Of a DNA stretch of 32,225 bases, positions 14,336-22,043 are shown piece after piece; within the stretch, counting starts at the first letter, position 1; the number at the start of each line of letters is the position of its first letter. This stretch comes from an uncultured bacterium (GTDB lineage: Bacteria > Planctomycetota > UBA1135 > GCA-002686595), in assembly GCA_902826945.1 (NCBI GenBank), contig CADEGS010000020.1:1-32225 (forward strand), read 5' to 3'. A model generated the notes under the pieces. The model was not told where the DNA came from. It saw nothing but the letters and a program-made list of their open reading frames with translations, and did no database searches. Made by a program: the position numbers and the translations under genes.

Positions 14336-15541
14336 GTGCGGACGGCGTGGCGCAGGGCGGCGCTCGCGCTCGCGGCCCTGGTCCTCCTCGACGTCGCGCT
14401 GCGGCTGGGACCGGCGCGCGACGGCGAGCTCCTAGGGCTCGTGCTGCCGCCGTTCGGGCGCCCGGAGCACGCGAACCAGCGCGCATGGCTGGCCCTGCAC
14501 GCGAGCGGCGCGCCCGAGCGGGGCCCGGGCGCCTTCGACGCCGAGCTCGGCTGGACGTGGCGCCCGGGCGCCGTCTTCGACGACGGCCGCGCGAGCGTCG
14601 GCGCGGGCGGCGCGCGCGGCGCGCGCGTCTACGCCGAGCGGCCGCCGCCGGGCGTGCTGCGCGTGCTCACCTTCGGCGACTCGTTCACCTTCGGCGACGC
14701 CATCCCCGACGAGGCCACCTTCCAGGCGATCCTCGAGCGCCGCCGGCCGGGCTGGGAGGTCCTGAACTACGGCGTCAGCGGCTACGGCACCGACCAGGCG
14801 CTCCTGCGCTTCCGCCGCGAGGGCCCTGGGCGCGGCGCGCGCGTCGTCGCGATCGGGCTGATGCTCGAGAACATCGGGCGCAACGTGAACCGCTACCGGC
14901 CGCTGTGGAGCCCCTCCAGCGGCTTCTCGAGCACGAAGCCGCGCTTCGCGCTCGAGGAGGGCGCGCTGCGCCTCGTCCCGCAGCCCTACGCGCGCCTGGA
15001 GGAGCTCGTGGCCGGCGTGGCCGACGGCAGCGTGCTCGAGCGCGTGCGCCAGCACGAGCACTGGATCGACCGGCCGCGCGTGCCCTTCGGCCGGCTGTCC
15101 GTGCTGCTGCGCGCGGGCGCCGCGCTCGTCGCGCAGCGCGAGCGCAGCGTGCCGCGGCTGTGGAGCGACCCCGCGGGCGAGCCCTTCCGCGTCACCGTCG
15201 CGCTGCTCGAGGCGTTCCGGCGCGAGGCGCTGGCGGGCGGCGCCGACGAGGCCGTCGTGCTCGTCTTCCCGCAGGTCCCCGACCTCGAGCGCGCGCGCGC
15301 GGGCGACTCCTACTGGGGCGGGCTGCTCGAGGAGCTCGAGCGGCGCGAGGTGCCCTGCATCGACCTGGCCCCGGCGCTCCTCGCGAGCTGGCGCGCGCTG
15401 GGCGACGTCGACCCGCGCGACACCCTCTACTACGGCTACCACCTCTCGCAGCTCGGCAACGACGTCGTCGCGCGCGAGCTGGAGCGCTGGATCGACGCGC
15501 GTCCGGCGCTCAGCTCCCCGACGCCGCCAGCGACACGCTGA
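14336..15541 (+). CDS. SGNH/GDSL-type hydrolase-like membrane-anchored protein
   Basis: A 401-residue protein. The N-terminus has basic residues and one hydrophobic segment (RRAALALAALVLLDVALRLG), a signal anchor that places the rest outside the cytoplasm. Block I, FGDSFTFGD, holds the candidate nucleophile S116. NYGVSGYGTDQ supplies the oxyanion glycine, and IGLMLENIG is the block III position. H369 in YGYHLSQLGND is the likely catalytic His, but the Asp usually 2-3 residues before it is missing (Tyr-Gly-Tyr). These features match uncharacterised SGNH proteins near polysaccharide genes, where O-acetyl transfer or de-acetylation is common. Start is GTG 14336. The last 32 nt overlap the convergent pheA gene. 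Confidence 0.78.
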   Translation: MRTAWRRAALALAALVLLDVALRLGPARDGELLGLVLPPFGRPEHANQRAWLALHASGAPERGPGAFDAELGWTWRPGAVFDDGRASVGAGGARGARVYAERPPPGVLRVLTFGDSFTFGDAIPDEATFQAILERRRPGWEVLNYGVSGYGTDQALLRFRREGPGRGARVVAIGLMLENIGRNVNRYRPLWSPSSGFSSTKPRFALEEGALRLVPQPYARLEELVAGVADGSVLERVRQHEHWIDRPRVPFGRLSVLLRAGAALVAQRERSVPRLWSDPAGEPFRVTVALLEAFRREALAGGADEAVVLVFPQVPDLERARAGDSYWGGLLEELERREVPCIDLAPALLASWRALGDVDPRDTLYYGYHLSQLGNDVVARELERWIDARPALSSPTPPATR

Positions 15542-16358
15542 CCGGCGGGTCCCAGCAGCCGAGGAAGCGCACCGGCAGGCTCTCCTGCGCCGCGCCGACC
15601 AGGCGCTCGGCCTCGCGGCCGCGGTGGTCGAACTCGCCCAGGAAGCGCGTGCCGTCCTGCGAGCCGAGGAACGGGATGCGCACGCGCGAGGCGCCCAGCG
15701 ACTCGAGCTGGATGCGCAGCGTCTTCAGCGCGCGCGGGGCCTGCACCGGGCCGATCAGCACGGCGCTGCGCAGCCCGGGCCGGCCGCTCCCGCGCGCGCC
15801 GAGCACGAAGAAGCGCGTGCGGTTGTTCGCGCGGTCGGAGAGCCCCTCGGCCAGGATCTCGAGCCCGTACGTGGCCGCCAGCTCGCGGCTGCCGAGCACG
15901 CCCAGCGCCTTGTCGCCGGTGCGCGCCAGGTCCTGCGCGGCCTGCGCCGTGTCGTTCGCGGGCTGCGTCGCGACGCCCCAGCCGGTCAGGAGGTCGCGGC
16001 ACTGCGCCAGGGCGCTCGGGTGCGAGGTGACGACCGTGAGGTCCTCGAGGCGCGTCCCGGGCGCCGCCAGCAGGCAGTGGCGGATCGGCAGCTCGACCTC
16101 GCCCGTCACGACCACCTGGCCCTCGAAGAAGGCCTCGGCGACGCCGGGGAACGGGCCCGTGATCGAGTTCTCGACCGGGATGACCGCGTGCGACGCGCGG
16201 CCGCCGACGACGGCGCGCACGGCCTCGGTCGCGCTCGAGCAGGTCAGCCCCGGCCGCGCCGCGCCGAAGAAGCGCTCGGCCGCGCGCTGGCTGTACGCGC
16301 CGCGCGCTCCGGTGAAGGCGACGGGCAGGCTGCGCAGGACGGAGGGATCGGGGACCAT
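15510..16358 (-). CDS. pheA: Prephenate dehydratase
   Basis: A 282-residue enzyme converting prephenate to phenylpyruvate, the committed step to phenylalanine. The PDT domain opens with AFTGARGAYSQRAAERFF. It continues with VIPVENSITGPFPGVAEAFF, then LTVVTSHPSALAQCRDLL, the LGSRELAATYGLEIL block and the TRF motif T181-R-F183, which is essential in the family. An ACT-like regulatory domain (about 205-275) follows, but the usual ESRP phenylalanine-binding string is not recognisable, so feedback control may differ. There is no chorismate mutase domain, so it is the monofunctional type. ATG 16358 has no clear ribosome site. The 3' end overlaps the convergent SGNH-type gene by 32 nt. Confidence 0.92.
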   Translation of the reverse strand: MVPDPSVLRSLPVAFTGARGAYSQRAAERFFGAARPGLTCSSATEAVRAVVGGRASHAVIPVENSITGPFPGVAEAFFEGQVVVTGEVELPIRHCLLAAPGTRLEDLTVVTSHPSALAQCRDLLTGWGVATQPANDTAQAAQDLARTGDKALGVLGSRELAATYGLEILAEGLSDRANNRTRFFVLGARGSGRPGLRSAVLIGPVQAPRALKTLRIQLESLGASRVRIPFLGSQDGTRFLGEFDHRGREAERLVGAAQESLPVRFLGCWDPPVSVSLAASGS

Positions 16359-16661
16359 GGGGATGCCGGGAGCCGCGGCGCCTATCCATCGGACGGCGCG
16401 CGCCCGCCGCGCGAGCCCGACCGGCGTTCTCGGCGGGAGTCGGCCCTCCCGGGGGGGGACGACTACTGTACTGGGACGACCGGCGGACTCCACCGGCGCA
16501 GCGCGCGCGCGCCTGCGTGGCGGGGCGTGGTAGGCTCGCTCGCCGTCCGGCCCGCGCCGCCGAAGCGCGCCGGCCCCCGGTCGTGCGCCGTGCGCCCCCC
16601 TACCAGCGCCCGGCGCGGACGGAGGGCAAGGAAGCCGGCCGCCTCGACCGATCCACGTCGC
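16359..16661. promoter_or_regulatory. Divergent intergenic region pheA / histidine phosphatase
   Basis: These 303 nt separate divergent starts. The only AT-richer spot is near 16462-16474 (GACTACTGTACTG). It reads TACAGT on the minus strand (16470-16465), a possible -10 for pheA about 105 nt from its ATG. On the plus strand TAGGCT at 16531-16536 matches the box before 10209 and could drive the gene at 16662, with a leader near 120 nt. A run of nine G sits just before the AT-rich spot. No attenuator, T-box or open reading frame of substance was seen. Confidence 0.35.
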
Positions 16662-17381
16662 ATGGCCGACCGCCCCTCCGACCCGGCGCTCCCCGGCGCG
16701 CCCCCGCCGCTCGACGGCCCGGGCTCGGGCACGCGCCTGTGGCTGGTGCGCCACGCCGAGGTCGAGGAGAGCTGGCAGGGGCGCGCCTACGGGAACCTGG
16801 ACGTGCCGCTCTCGGCCGAGGGGCGGCGCCAGAGCGACGCGCTGGCCCGCGCGCTGGCGGCGCTCGGTCCGGCGCGCGTGGCGAGCTCGCCGCTCGTCCG
16901 CGCGCGCCTCCTGGGCGAGGCGGTGGCGCGCGCGAGCGGCGCCCCGCTGGCGCTCGACGCGCGCCTGGCGGAGATCTGCCGCGGGCGCTGGCAGGGCGAG
17001 CGCGTGAGCGATCTGCACGAGCGCTGGCCCGACGAGGTGCGCGCCTTCTACGCCGACCCCTGGCGCTACGACGGGCACGGCGGCGAGAACGACGCGGCCG
17101 TGCACGCGCGCGCCGCGGCCGCGATCGCGCCGCTCCTGGCGGAGCCCGCGCGCACGGTGGTGGTCGCGACGCACTACAACGTGATCCGCGTGCTCGTCGC
17201 GCGCGCGCTCGGCGTGGCCCCGCCGCGCTCCTTCGGCCTGCGCGTGGACCCCGCGCACGCGGTGCTGCTCCTGGACGGCGCGCGCGGCTGGGAGCTCCTG
17301 CACGCCAACGTGCCCGCGCCGGTCGCGCCGCGCGCGCGCGACGAGCCCGCCGCCGGCGCGGCCGGAGGCTCGGCGGCGTGA
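16662..17381 (+). CDS. Histidine phosphatase family protein (CobC/GpmB-like)
   Basis: A 239-residue phosphatase of the phosphoglycerate-mutase-like superfamily. The catalytic motif is LVRHAEVEE with R30-H31, followed by LDVPLSAEGRRQSDALARAL. SSPLVRAR contributes the second phosphate-pocket arginine, E104 in LAEICRGRWQGE is the acid, and H171 in VVATHYNVIRVLV is the second catalytic His. A Pro/Gly-rich N-terminal 24 residues and an Ala-rich tail flank the domain. The motif set resembles alpha-ribazole phosphatase (CobC), but no cobalamin gene is near, so the substrate is open. Its TGA overlaps the GTG of the following GT4 (GTGA at 17378), which suggests a job in the same sugar pathway, for example on a sugar phosphate (inferred). 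Confidence 0.88.
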   Translation: MADRPSDPALPGAPPPLDGPGSGTRLWLVRHAEVEESWQGRAYGNLDVPLSAEGRRQSDALARALAALGPARVASSPLVRARLLGEAVARASGAPLALDARLAEICRGRWQGERVSDLHERWPDEVRAFYADPWRYDGHGGENDAAVHARAAAAIAPLLAEPARTVVVATHYNVIRVLVARALGVAPPRSFGLRVDPAHAVLLLDGARGWELLHANVPAPVAPRARDEPAAGAAGGSAA

Positions 17382-18556
17382 AGGTCCTCTTCGTCTGCCC
17401 GTTCGTGCCCTGGCCGCTGGAGAACGGCGGCAAGATCCGCACGTACCACCTTCTGAAGCAGGCTTCGCAGCACGCCGAGATCCACCTGCACGTCGTGCGC
17501 GAGCCGGGCCAGGCCGAGGACGCGGTCGAGGCGCTGCGGCCGTGGTGCCGCTCGCTCGCCTTCCACGAGCGCGGCCGCACGGACGCGCTGCGGCGCTGGA
17601 TCCGTCCCAAGCTCGAGCGCTGGTTCCACTCGCCCGGCCTCGTGCGCGCCGTGCGCGCCGCGCTCCTGCAGGAGCGCTTCCACGTCGTGCACCTCGACGA
17701 GCTCCTTCTCGCGCGCATCGTGCCGCCCGGGCCCGACGTCCCGGTCGTGCAGCACCACCACAAGCTCGACACGGTGCTGTACGGCAGCCTGGACGACGGC
17801 GAGGGCCTGCTGCGCCGCCTGGACCTGTGGAAGCTGCGGCGCCTGGAGGCCGAGTCGACGCGCCGCTACCGCCACCACCTGCTGTGCAGCCAGGAGGACG
17901 CCGAGCTGCTGCGCTCGCGCCACGGCGCCCTCGACTGCGCCGTCGTGCCGAGCGGCTTCGACCCCGACTTCTTCCGCGGGCCGCGCGAGGGCGTGCCGCG
18001 CGACCCGCGCCGGCTGCTGTTCCTGGGCAGCATGAACTACGGCCCGAACGTGGATGGCGTGCGCGCGTTCGTGCGCGACGCCCTGCCGGCGGTGCACGCG
18101 GCCTTCCCCGACGCGCTGCTCGAGATCGTCGGCGGCGACCCCTCGCCCGAGGTGCGCGCCCTGGCAGGCGAGCGCGTGCTCGTGACGGGCCGCGTGCCCG
18201 ACGTGCGCCCCTACCTCGAGCGCGCCGCGATGCTCGTCGTGCCGCTGCGCGTCGGCGGCGGCACGCGGCTCAAGATCGTCGAGGCCGCGGCCATGGGCAC
18301 GCCGGTGGTCAGCACGCGCATCGGGGCCGAGGGCCTGGGGCTCGTGGACGGGCGCCACGTGCTGCTGAGCGACACGCCCGCGGCGCTAGCGCACGCGGTC
18401 GTGACGCTCTTGCGCGAGCCCGGACGCGCGCGCTCGCTGGCGGCGGCGGCCAGCGCGCTCGTGCGCGAGCGCTTCTCCTGGCCGAGCCTGGGCGAGGAGC
18501 TGGTCGATACGTGGGAGCGCGTCAAGTTCGCCGGCGCGCTGAGCCCTTCGCGCTGA
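17378..18556 (+). CDS. Glycosyltransferase, GT4 (sugar transferase Stp1/PEP-CTERM-locus type)
   Basis: A 392-residue GT-B transferase. It begins KVLFVCPFVPWPLENGGKIR, the G-G-K-I-R start typical of sugar transferases found in exopolysaccharide/PEP-CTERM loci. The central part has HVVHLDELLLAR and QHHHKLDTVLYG. The donor domain has LLFLGSMNYGPNVDGVRAF, then VTGRVPDVRPYLERAAMLVVPL and VGGGTRLKIVEAAAMGTPVVST. In that last motif the first Glu of EX7E is replaced by the G-G-G-T-R-L-K-x-x-E form, which is normal for this subgroup. No cysteine cluster is present, unlike four other GT4s of the window. It is coupled to the phosphatase by GTGA, and its stop lies 62 nt before the parvulin lipoprotein. 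Confidence 0.9.
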   Translation: MKVLFVCPFVPWPLENGGKIRTYHLLKQASQHAEIHLHVVREPGQAEDAVEALRPWCRSLAFHERGRTDALRRWIRPKLERWFHSPGLVRAVRAALLQERFHVVHLDELLLARIVPPGPDVPVVQHHHKLDTVLYGSLDDGEGLLRRLDLWKLRRLEAESTRRYRHHLLCSQEDAELLRSRHGALDCAVVPSGFDPDFFRGPREGVPRDPRRLLFLGSMNYGPNVDGVRAFVRDALPAVHAAFPDALLEIVGGDPSPEVRALAGERVLVTGRVPDVRPYLERAAMLVVPLRVGGGTRLKIVEAAAMGTPVVSTRIGAEGLGLVDGRHVLLSDTPAALAHAVVTLLREPGRARSLAAAASALVRERFSWPSLGEELVDTWERVKFAGALSPSR

Positions 18557-18584
18557 GCGAGCGGCGTGCGCCGCCACCTTCGCG

Positions 18585-18590
18585 TAGCAT
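18585..18590 (+). promoter_or_regulatory. Possible -10 box (TAGCAT) for the parvulin lipoprotein gene
   Basis: TAGCAT lies 28 nt before ATG 18619 in the 62-nt gap after the GT4 gene. Position and TAnnnT form fit a -10 box; no -35 is recognisable. The ATG overlapping it (18589) is an alternative start, but GGAG at 18610-18613 favours 18619. Confidence 0.3.
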
Positions 18591-18618
18591 GGCGCGCCCC
18601 GTTTCCCCCGGAGACCCC

Positions 18619-19212
18619 ATGCGACCCTCCCGCCTGCTGCCCGCGCTGCTCTTCCTCGCCGCCTCCTGCGGCCGCTCGAACGAGGCCCCCTCCGCCGCCA
18701 CCGAGCCAGCCGCCGACCGCGGCGCCGCGCCCTCCGGCCCCGCGCGCCCCGCCCCGCCCGCGGCGCAGCCGGCCGCGGGCGCCGAGGGCGTCTCGCCCGC
18801 GCTCGCCGCGCTGCGCGCGAACGAGGCCGAGGTCGCCGCGCGTCCGGAGCTCCCCGCGCAGCGCGTCAAGGTCGCGCACATCCTGGTCGGCTACACCGGC
18901 GCGCCGCGCATGACCATCAAGGACCGCTCGCTGGAGCAGGCCGAGGTGCGCGCGGCCGAGCTCTTCGAGCGCGTCCAGAAGGGCGAGGACTTCGAGGCGC
19001 TCATGCGCTCCAGCTCGGACGACTCCGGCGGCGGCGTCTACACGATGCTCGCGCCCGAGGCGCCGAAGGAGGCCGGCGCCTTCCCGCGCAGCGGCATGGT
19101 GCCGGCCTTCGGCGACGTCGGCTGGCGCCTGCAGGTCGGCCAGGTCGGCGTCGCGCCGCACGACCCGCGCAAGAGCCCGTTCGGCTGGCACATCATCAAG
19201 CGGCTGGAGTAG
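18619..19212 (+). CDS. Parvulin-type (PpiC) peptidyl-prolyl isomerase lipoprotein
   Basis: A 197-residue lipoprotein. A short basic N-terminus and hydrophobic core end in the lipobox-like LAASC17, so it should be lipid-anchored outside the cytoplasm. Residues 18-75 are a Pro/Ala-rich linker. Residues from about 82 form a PpiC rotamase domain: VKVAHILVGYTG, then AAELFERVQKGEDFEALMRSSSDD, and an end FGWHIIKRLE, the standard beginning and end of parvulin domains. The domain has an odd middle (VYTMLAPEAPKEAGAF) where the usual GDLGWF motif stands; GDVGWRL occurs a little later. Role: folding of exported proteins. ATG 18619 is preceded by GGAG and gives a normal lipoprotein signal. It ends 12 nt before the convergent operon end. 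Confidence 0.87.
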   Translation: MRPSRLLPALLFLAASCGRSNEAPSAATEPAADRGAAPSGPARPAPPAAQPAAGAEGVSPALAALRANEAEVAARPELPAQRVKVAHILVGYTGAPRMTIKDRSLEQAEVRAAELFERVQKGEDFEALMRSSSDDSGGGVYTMLAPEAPKEAGAFPRSGMVPAFGDVGWRLQVGQVGVAPHDPRKSPFGWHIIKRLE

Positions 19213-19224
19213 CGAGCGCGGCGC

Positions 19225-20583
19225 TCAGCGGCCGCCGTAGCCCAGCGCTTCGAGCTCCTCGAGCATGCGCGGGTTGACCGCCGGCATCTCCTGCGGCGCG
19301 CCCGTGGGCGAGAAGAGCGGGGCGGCGCGCAGCGCGCGCGCCTCGCTCTCGAGCGCCCCCACCAGCGCCGGATGGCGCGCCGAGACGTCGATCCCCTCGC
19401 CTGCGTCGCGGCCGACGTCGAAGAGGTACGTCGCGTTCTGGCGCCGCATCAGCTTCAGGCCGCCGCGGAAGAGCGCCTGGTCCTTCGGGTACTCGGCCAG
19501 CCGCAGGCGCTCGCCGGGAGCCCCCTCCCCGCGCAGGAGCGGCAGGAGGCTCTGCCCGCGCAGCGCGGCCGGCGCGGCCAGCCCGCAGGCGTCGAGGATC
19601 GTGGGCACGAGGTCCACCAGCATCACGGGCTCGACCACGCGCGCGCCGCCGGGCGGCGCGTCCGCTCCGCCGGGGAGCCGCACGACGAGCGGCACGTGCA
19701 GGATCGGCTGGAACAGGTCGTTGTGGCCGATCATGCCGTGCTCGCCGAGCGCCTCGCCGTGGTCGGCGGAGAGCACGACCAGCGTGCGCGAGAGCAGCGC
19801 GCCGAAGCCGCCCTCGAAGAGCCGCCGCAGCTCGTCGTCGGTGAAGCGGATCTCGCGGTCGTAGGCGAGCGTCAGGCGCGCGAGCTCGCCCTCGGAGACG
19901 GGGAAGTCGAGCGAGCCCTTGGGGTCGTAGCGGTAGGGGCGCGTCTCGCCCTCGGCGGCGGGCTCCTCGTCCGCCCACAGCGCGCGATAGCGCGCCGGCG
20001 GCTTGTAGGGATGGTGCGGGTCGAGGTAGTGCAGCCACAGGAAGAACGGCCGCTCGGGGTGCGTGCGCGCGCGCAGCCAGGCGAGCGCGCGGTCCGTCAT
20101 CTCGTCCGCGGCGCGGTTGGGCTCCTGCTTGTCGTCCGCGCCCAGCTCGACCCCGTCGAAGCCGGCGAAGCCGCGGTCGAGCCCGGTCACGCGCGCGGCC
20201 TGGATCTGCGAGGTGACCGCGAACGTCTCGTAGCCGGCCTCGGCGAGGAGCGCCGCCAGCGTGCGGCTCTCGCCGCGCAGGAAGGCGAAGCGGCCGTTCT
20301 TGGTCAGGATGCCGTCGCTGAAAGGGTACAGCCCCGTCATGACCGACGAGAGCGACTGCGGCGTCGTGCCGCACTGCGCGATCGCGTCCTCGAACACGAA
20401 GCCCTGGCGCGCCAGCTCCGCCAGGAAGGGCGACGTGTCGCGCGCCGCGCCGTAGGGCGTCAGGTGGTCGGCGCGCAGCGTGTCCACCGTGATCAGGAGC
20501 ACGTTCGGGCGCGCGGGCGCGTCGGGCCGCGAGCAGCCCGCCAGGAGGGCGGCCAGGAGCCACGCCGGCGCGCGCGCGCGCAC
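19225..20583 (-). CDS. Sulfatase-fold lipoprotein with Thr at the nucleophile position
   Basis: A 452-residue member of the sulfatase/alkaline phosphatase superfamily. A lipoprotein signal ends LLAGC17. NVLLITVDTLRADHL has the first metal-binding Asp. The nucleophile stretch reads CGTTPQSLSSVMTGLYP, so Thr74 occupies the site of the formylglycine Cys/Ser, nine residues before the TG pair. DHGEALGEHGMIGH keeps the other metal ligands, and HYLDPHHPYKPP is also typical. Thr at this site is known in phosphoethanolamine/phosphoglycerol transferases and other members of the fold, so phospho-transfer or phosphodiester hydrolysis is as likely as sulfatase action. It is the last gene of the long minus-strand operon: its GTG start is 3 nt after a GT4 stop. 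Probably acts on surface glycan outside the cytoplasmic membrane (inferred). Confidence 0.88.
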   Translation of the reverse strand: MRARAPAWLLAALLAGCSRPDAPARPNVLLITVDTLRADHLTPYGAARDTSPFLAELARQGFVFEDAIAQCGTTPQSLSSVMTGLYPFSDGILTKNGRFAFLRGESRTLAALLAEAGYETFAVTSQIQAARVTGLDRGFAGFDGVELGADDKQEPNRAADEMTDRALAWLRARTHPERPFFLWLHYLDPHHPYKPPARYRALWADEEPAAEGETRPYRYDPKGSLDFPVSEGELARLTLAYDREIRFTDDELRRLFEGGFGALLSRTLVVLSADHGEALGEHGMIGHNDLFQPILHVPLVVRLPGGADAPPGGARVVEPVMLVDLVPTILDACGLAAPAALRGQSLLPLLRGEGAPGERLRLAEYPKDQALFRGGLKLMRRQNATYLFDVGRDAGEGIDVSARHPALVGALESEARALRAAPLFSPTGAPQEMPAVNPRMLEELEALGYGGR

Positions 20584-20586
20584 GGC

Positions 20587-22038
20587 TCAGCCCCGCCCCA
20601 GCAGGCGCCGCAGGAAGCCGCCGGCCGGCGGCTCCTCGCGCACCGGGGCGTGCGCGCCCGCGTCCACGGGGTGCACGAGCAGCGGCTCGAGCTGCGTGAC
20701 CTCGCGCACCACGTCCACGTACAGGCGCTCGAGCTCGAGCATCATGTCCTGCGTCGTGCGCACCGCCGCCTTCCCGCTCGCCAGGCGCGCGCGCAGCGCG
20801 GCGTCGCCGCCGAAGCGCCGGAGCGCCTCGACCCACGCGTCGGCGTCGTCCGCCGGCACGACCAGGCCGCGCCGGCCGCCGTCGGTGACCGCCGGCAGGT
20901 CGCCCGCGTCCGCGACGAGCACCGGCAGGCCGGCCGCGCTCGCCTCGCGCACGGTCAAGCCGAACACCTCGCACCAGCGCGAGGGCGCGGCCACGCCGTC
21001 CAGCCCGGCCAGCACCTGCGCCAGGCCGCCCGCCGGATAGGGCCCGTGCAGGCGGATGCGCGTGTCCTCGCGCGCGAGCGCCTCGAGCGCGGCGACGTAC
21101 GAGCGGTCGCCGTGGTAGGCGGGCAGGTTGCCGTGCACCTCGAGCGTCAGCCCCGGCACCGCGGCGCGCCGGAAGGCCTGCGCCAGCTCGAGCGTGCCCT
21201 TGCTCGGCAGCACGCTGCCGAGCACGCCCAGGCGCACCTCGCCGCGCGACGCGGGCGGGCGCACGCCCTCGGCGCGCAGGCGCGCGACCTCGGCCGCCAG
21301 CGCCTCGGCGGCGATGCCGTTGGCGCACACGAGGACGCGCTCGGCCGGCACGCCGGAGCGCACGTACACCGCCTTGGCCGCCGCCGAGGGCGTGAGCAGG
21401 CGGTGCGGCTTCGCCAGCGAGCGCAGCGCGAAAGCGCCGCGCGCGGCGGCGGCCTCGACGTCGTCGGCGACCTGCCCGCGCTCGGGCTTGCGGAAGTCGC
21501 CCTCCCCCGAGGGCATCAGGTGCGGCCACGTGGCCGCGATGCACGGGCCGCACACGCTCGGCTCGGGCCGCTCGCAGAGCGCGCCGTCCGCGCGCACCAT
21601 CTGGCCGCGCGGGCACAGCGGCCAGTAGTCGTGCAGCGTCATGACGAAGGGCAGCCCGACCTCGGCCAGCGCGTCGAGCGCGCCGGTGCCGAAGCCGGTC
21701 AGGTGGTGCACGTGCACGATGTCGAGCGGGCGCTCGGCCAGCCAGGCGAGCACGACGTCCCGCGCGCGCCAGTTGTCCACCATGTCGGCCAGCGAGCGCT
21801 GGTCCTGGTACAGGTAGGCCATGCGGCGCACGAGCACGCCGTCCACGCGCGCCTCGGTCACCGAGTACGGCGCGCGCCCCGGCGTGTAGTCGAGGCACAG
21901 CGCGTGCACGCGGTGCCCGCGCGCGGCGAGCGCGCGCGCCAGGTCGTGCGTGTGCGACTCGATGCCGCCGACGTCCGGCTTCCAGCCGTGGCACAGGAAG
22001 CCGACGTCGAGCCCCTTCTCGTGGGTGGGGTGCGCCAT
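20587..22038 (-). CDS. GT4 family glycosyltransferase
   Basis: A 483-residue GT-B enzyme. The N-terminal domain has FLCHGWKPDVGGIESHTHDLA and IVHVHHLTGFG. TLHDYWPLCPRG starts a cysteine cluster that ends CGPC, the same arrangement as in the GT4s at 280 and 2504 and in its upstream neighbour. The donor domain has LGVLGSVLPSKGTLELAQAF and EX7E in CEVFGLTVREASAAGLPVL. The last 50 residues are a helix and a Pro-rich tail ending in basic residues (FLRRLLGRG), possibly a membrane-contact element. ATG 22038 follows the upstream gene by 5 nt. Operon context: three GT4s in a row between two sulfatase-fold genes, so successive sugar additions to one glycan are likely. Confidence 0.9.
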   Translation of the reverse strand: MAHPTHEKGLDVGFLCHGWKPDVGGIESHTHDLARALAARGHRVHALCLDYTPGRAPYSVTEARVDGVLVRRMAYLYQDQRSLADMVDNWRARDVVLAWLAERPLDIVHVHHLTGFGTGALDALAEVGLPFVMTLHDYWPLCPRGQMVRADGALCERPEPSVCGPCIAATWPHLMPSGEGDFRKPERGQVADDVEAAAARGAFALRSLAKPHRLLTPSAAAKAVYVRSGVPAERVLVCANGIAAEALAAEVARLRAEGVRPPASRGEVRLGVLGSVLPSKGTLELAQAFRRAAVPGLTLEVHGNLPAYHGDRSYVAALEALAREDTRIRLHGPYPAGGLAQVLAGLDGVAAPSRWCEVFGLTVREASAAGLPVLVADAGDLPAVTDGGRRGLVVPADDADAWVEALRRFGGDAALRARLASGKAAVRTTQDMMLELERLYVDVVREVTQLEPLLVHPVDAGAHAPVREEPPAGGFLRRLLGRG

Positions 22039-22043
22039 GGCGA

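Noticed and set aside
16359..16661. T-box or phenylalanine leader peptide upstream of pheA
   Set aside because: No Phe-codon-rich short frame, T-box consensus or terminator/antiterminator pair was found on the minus strand.
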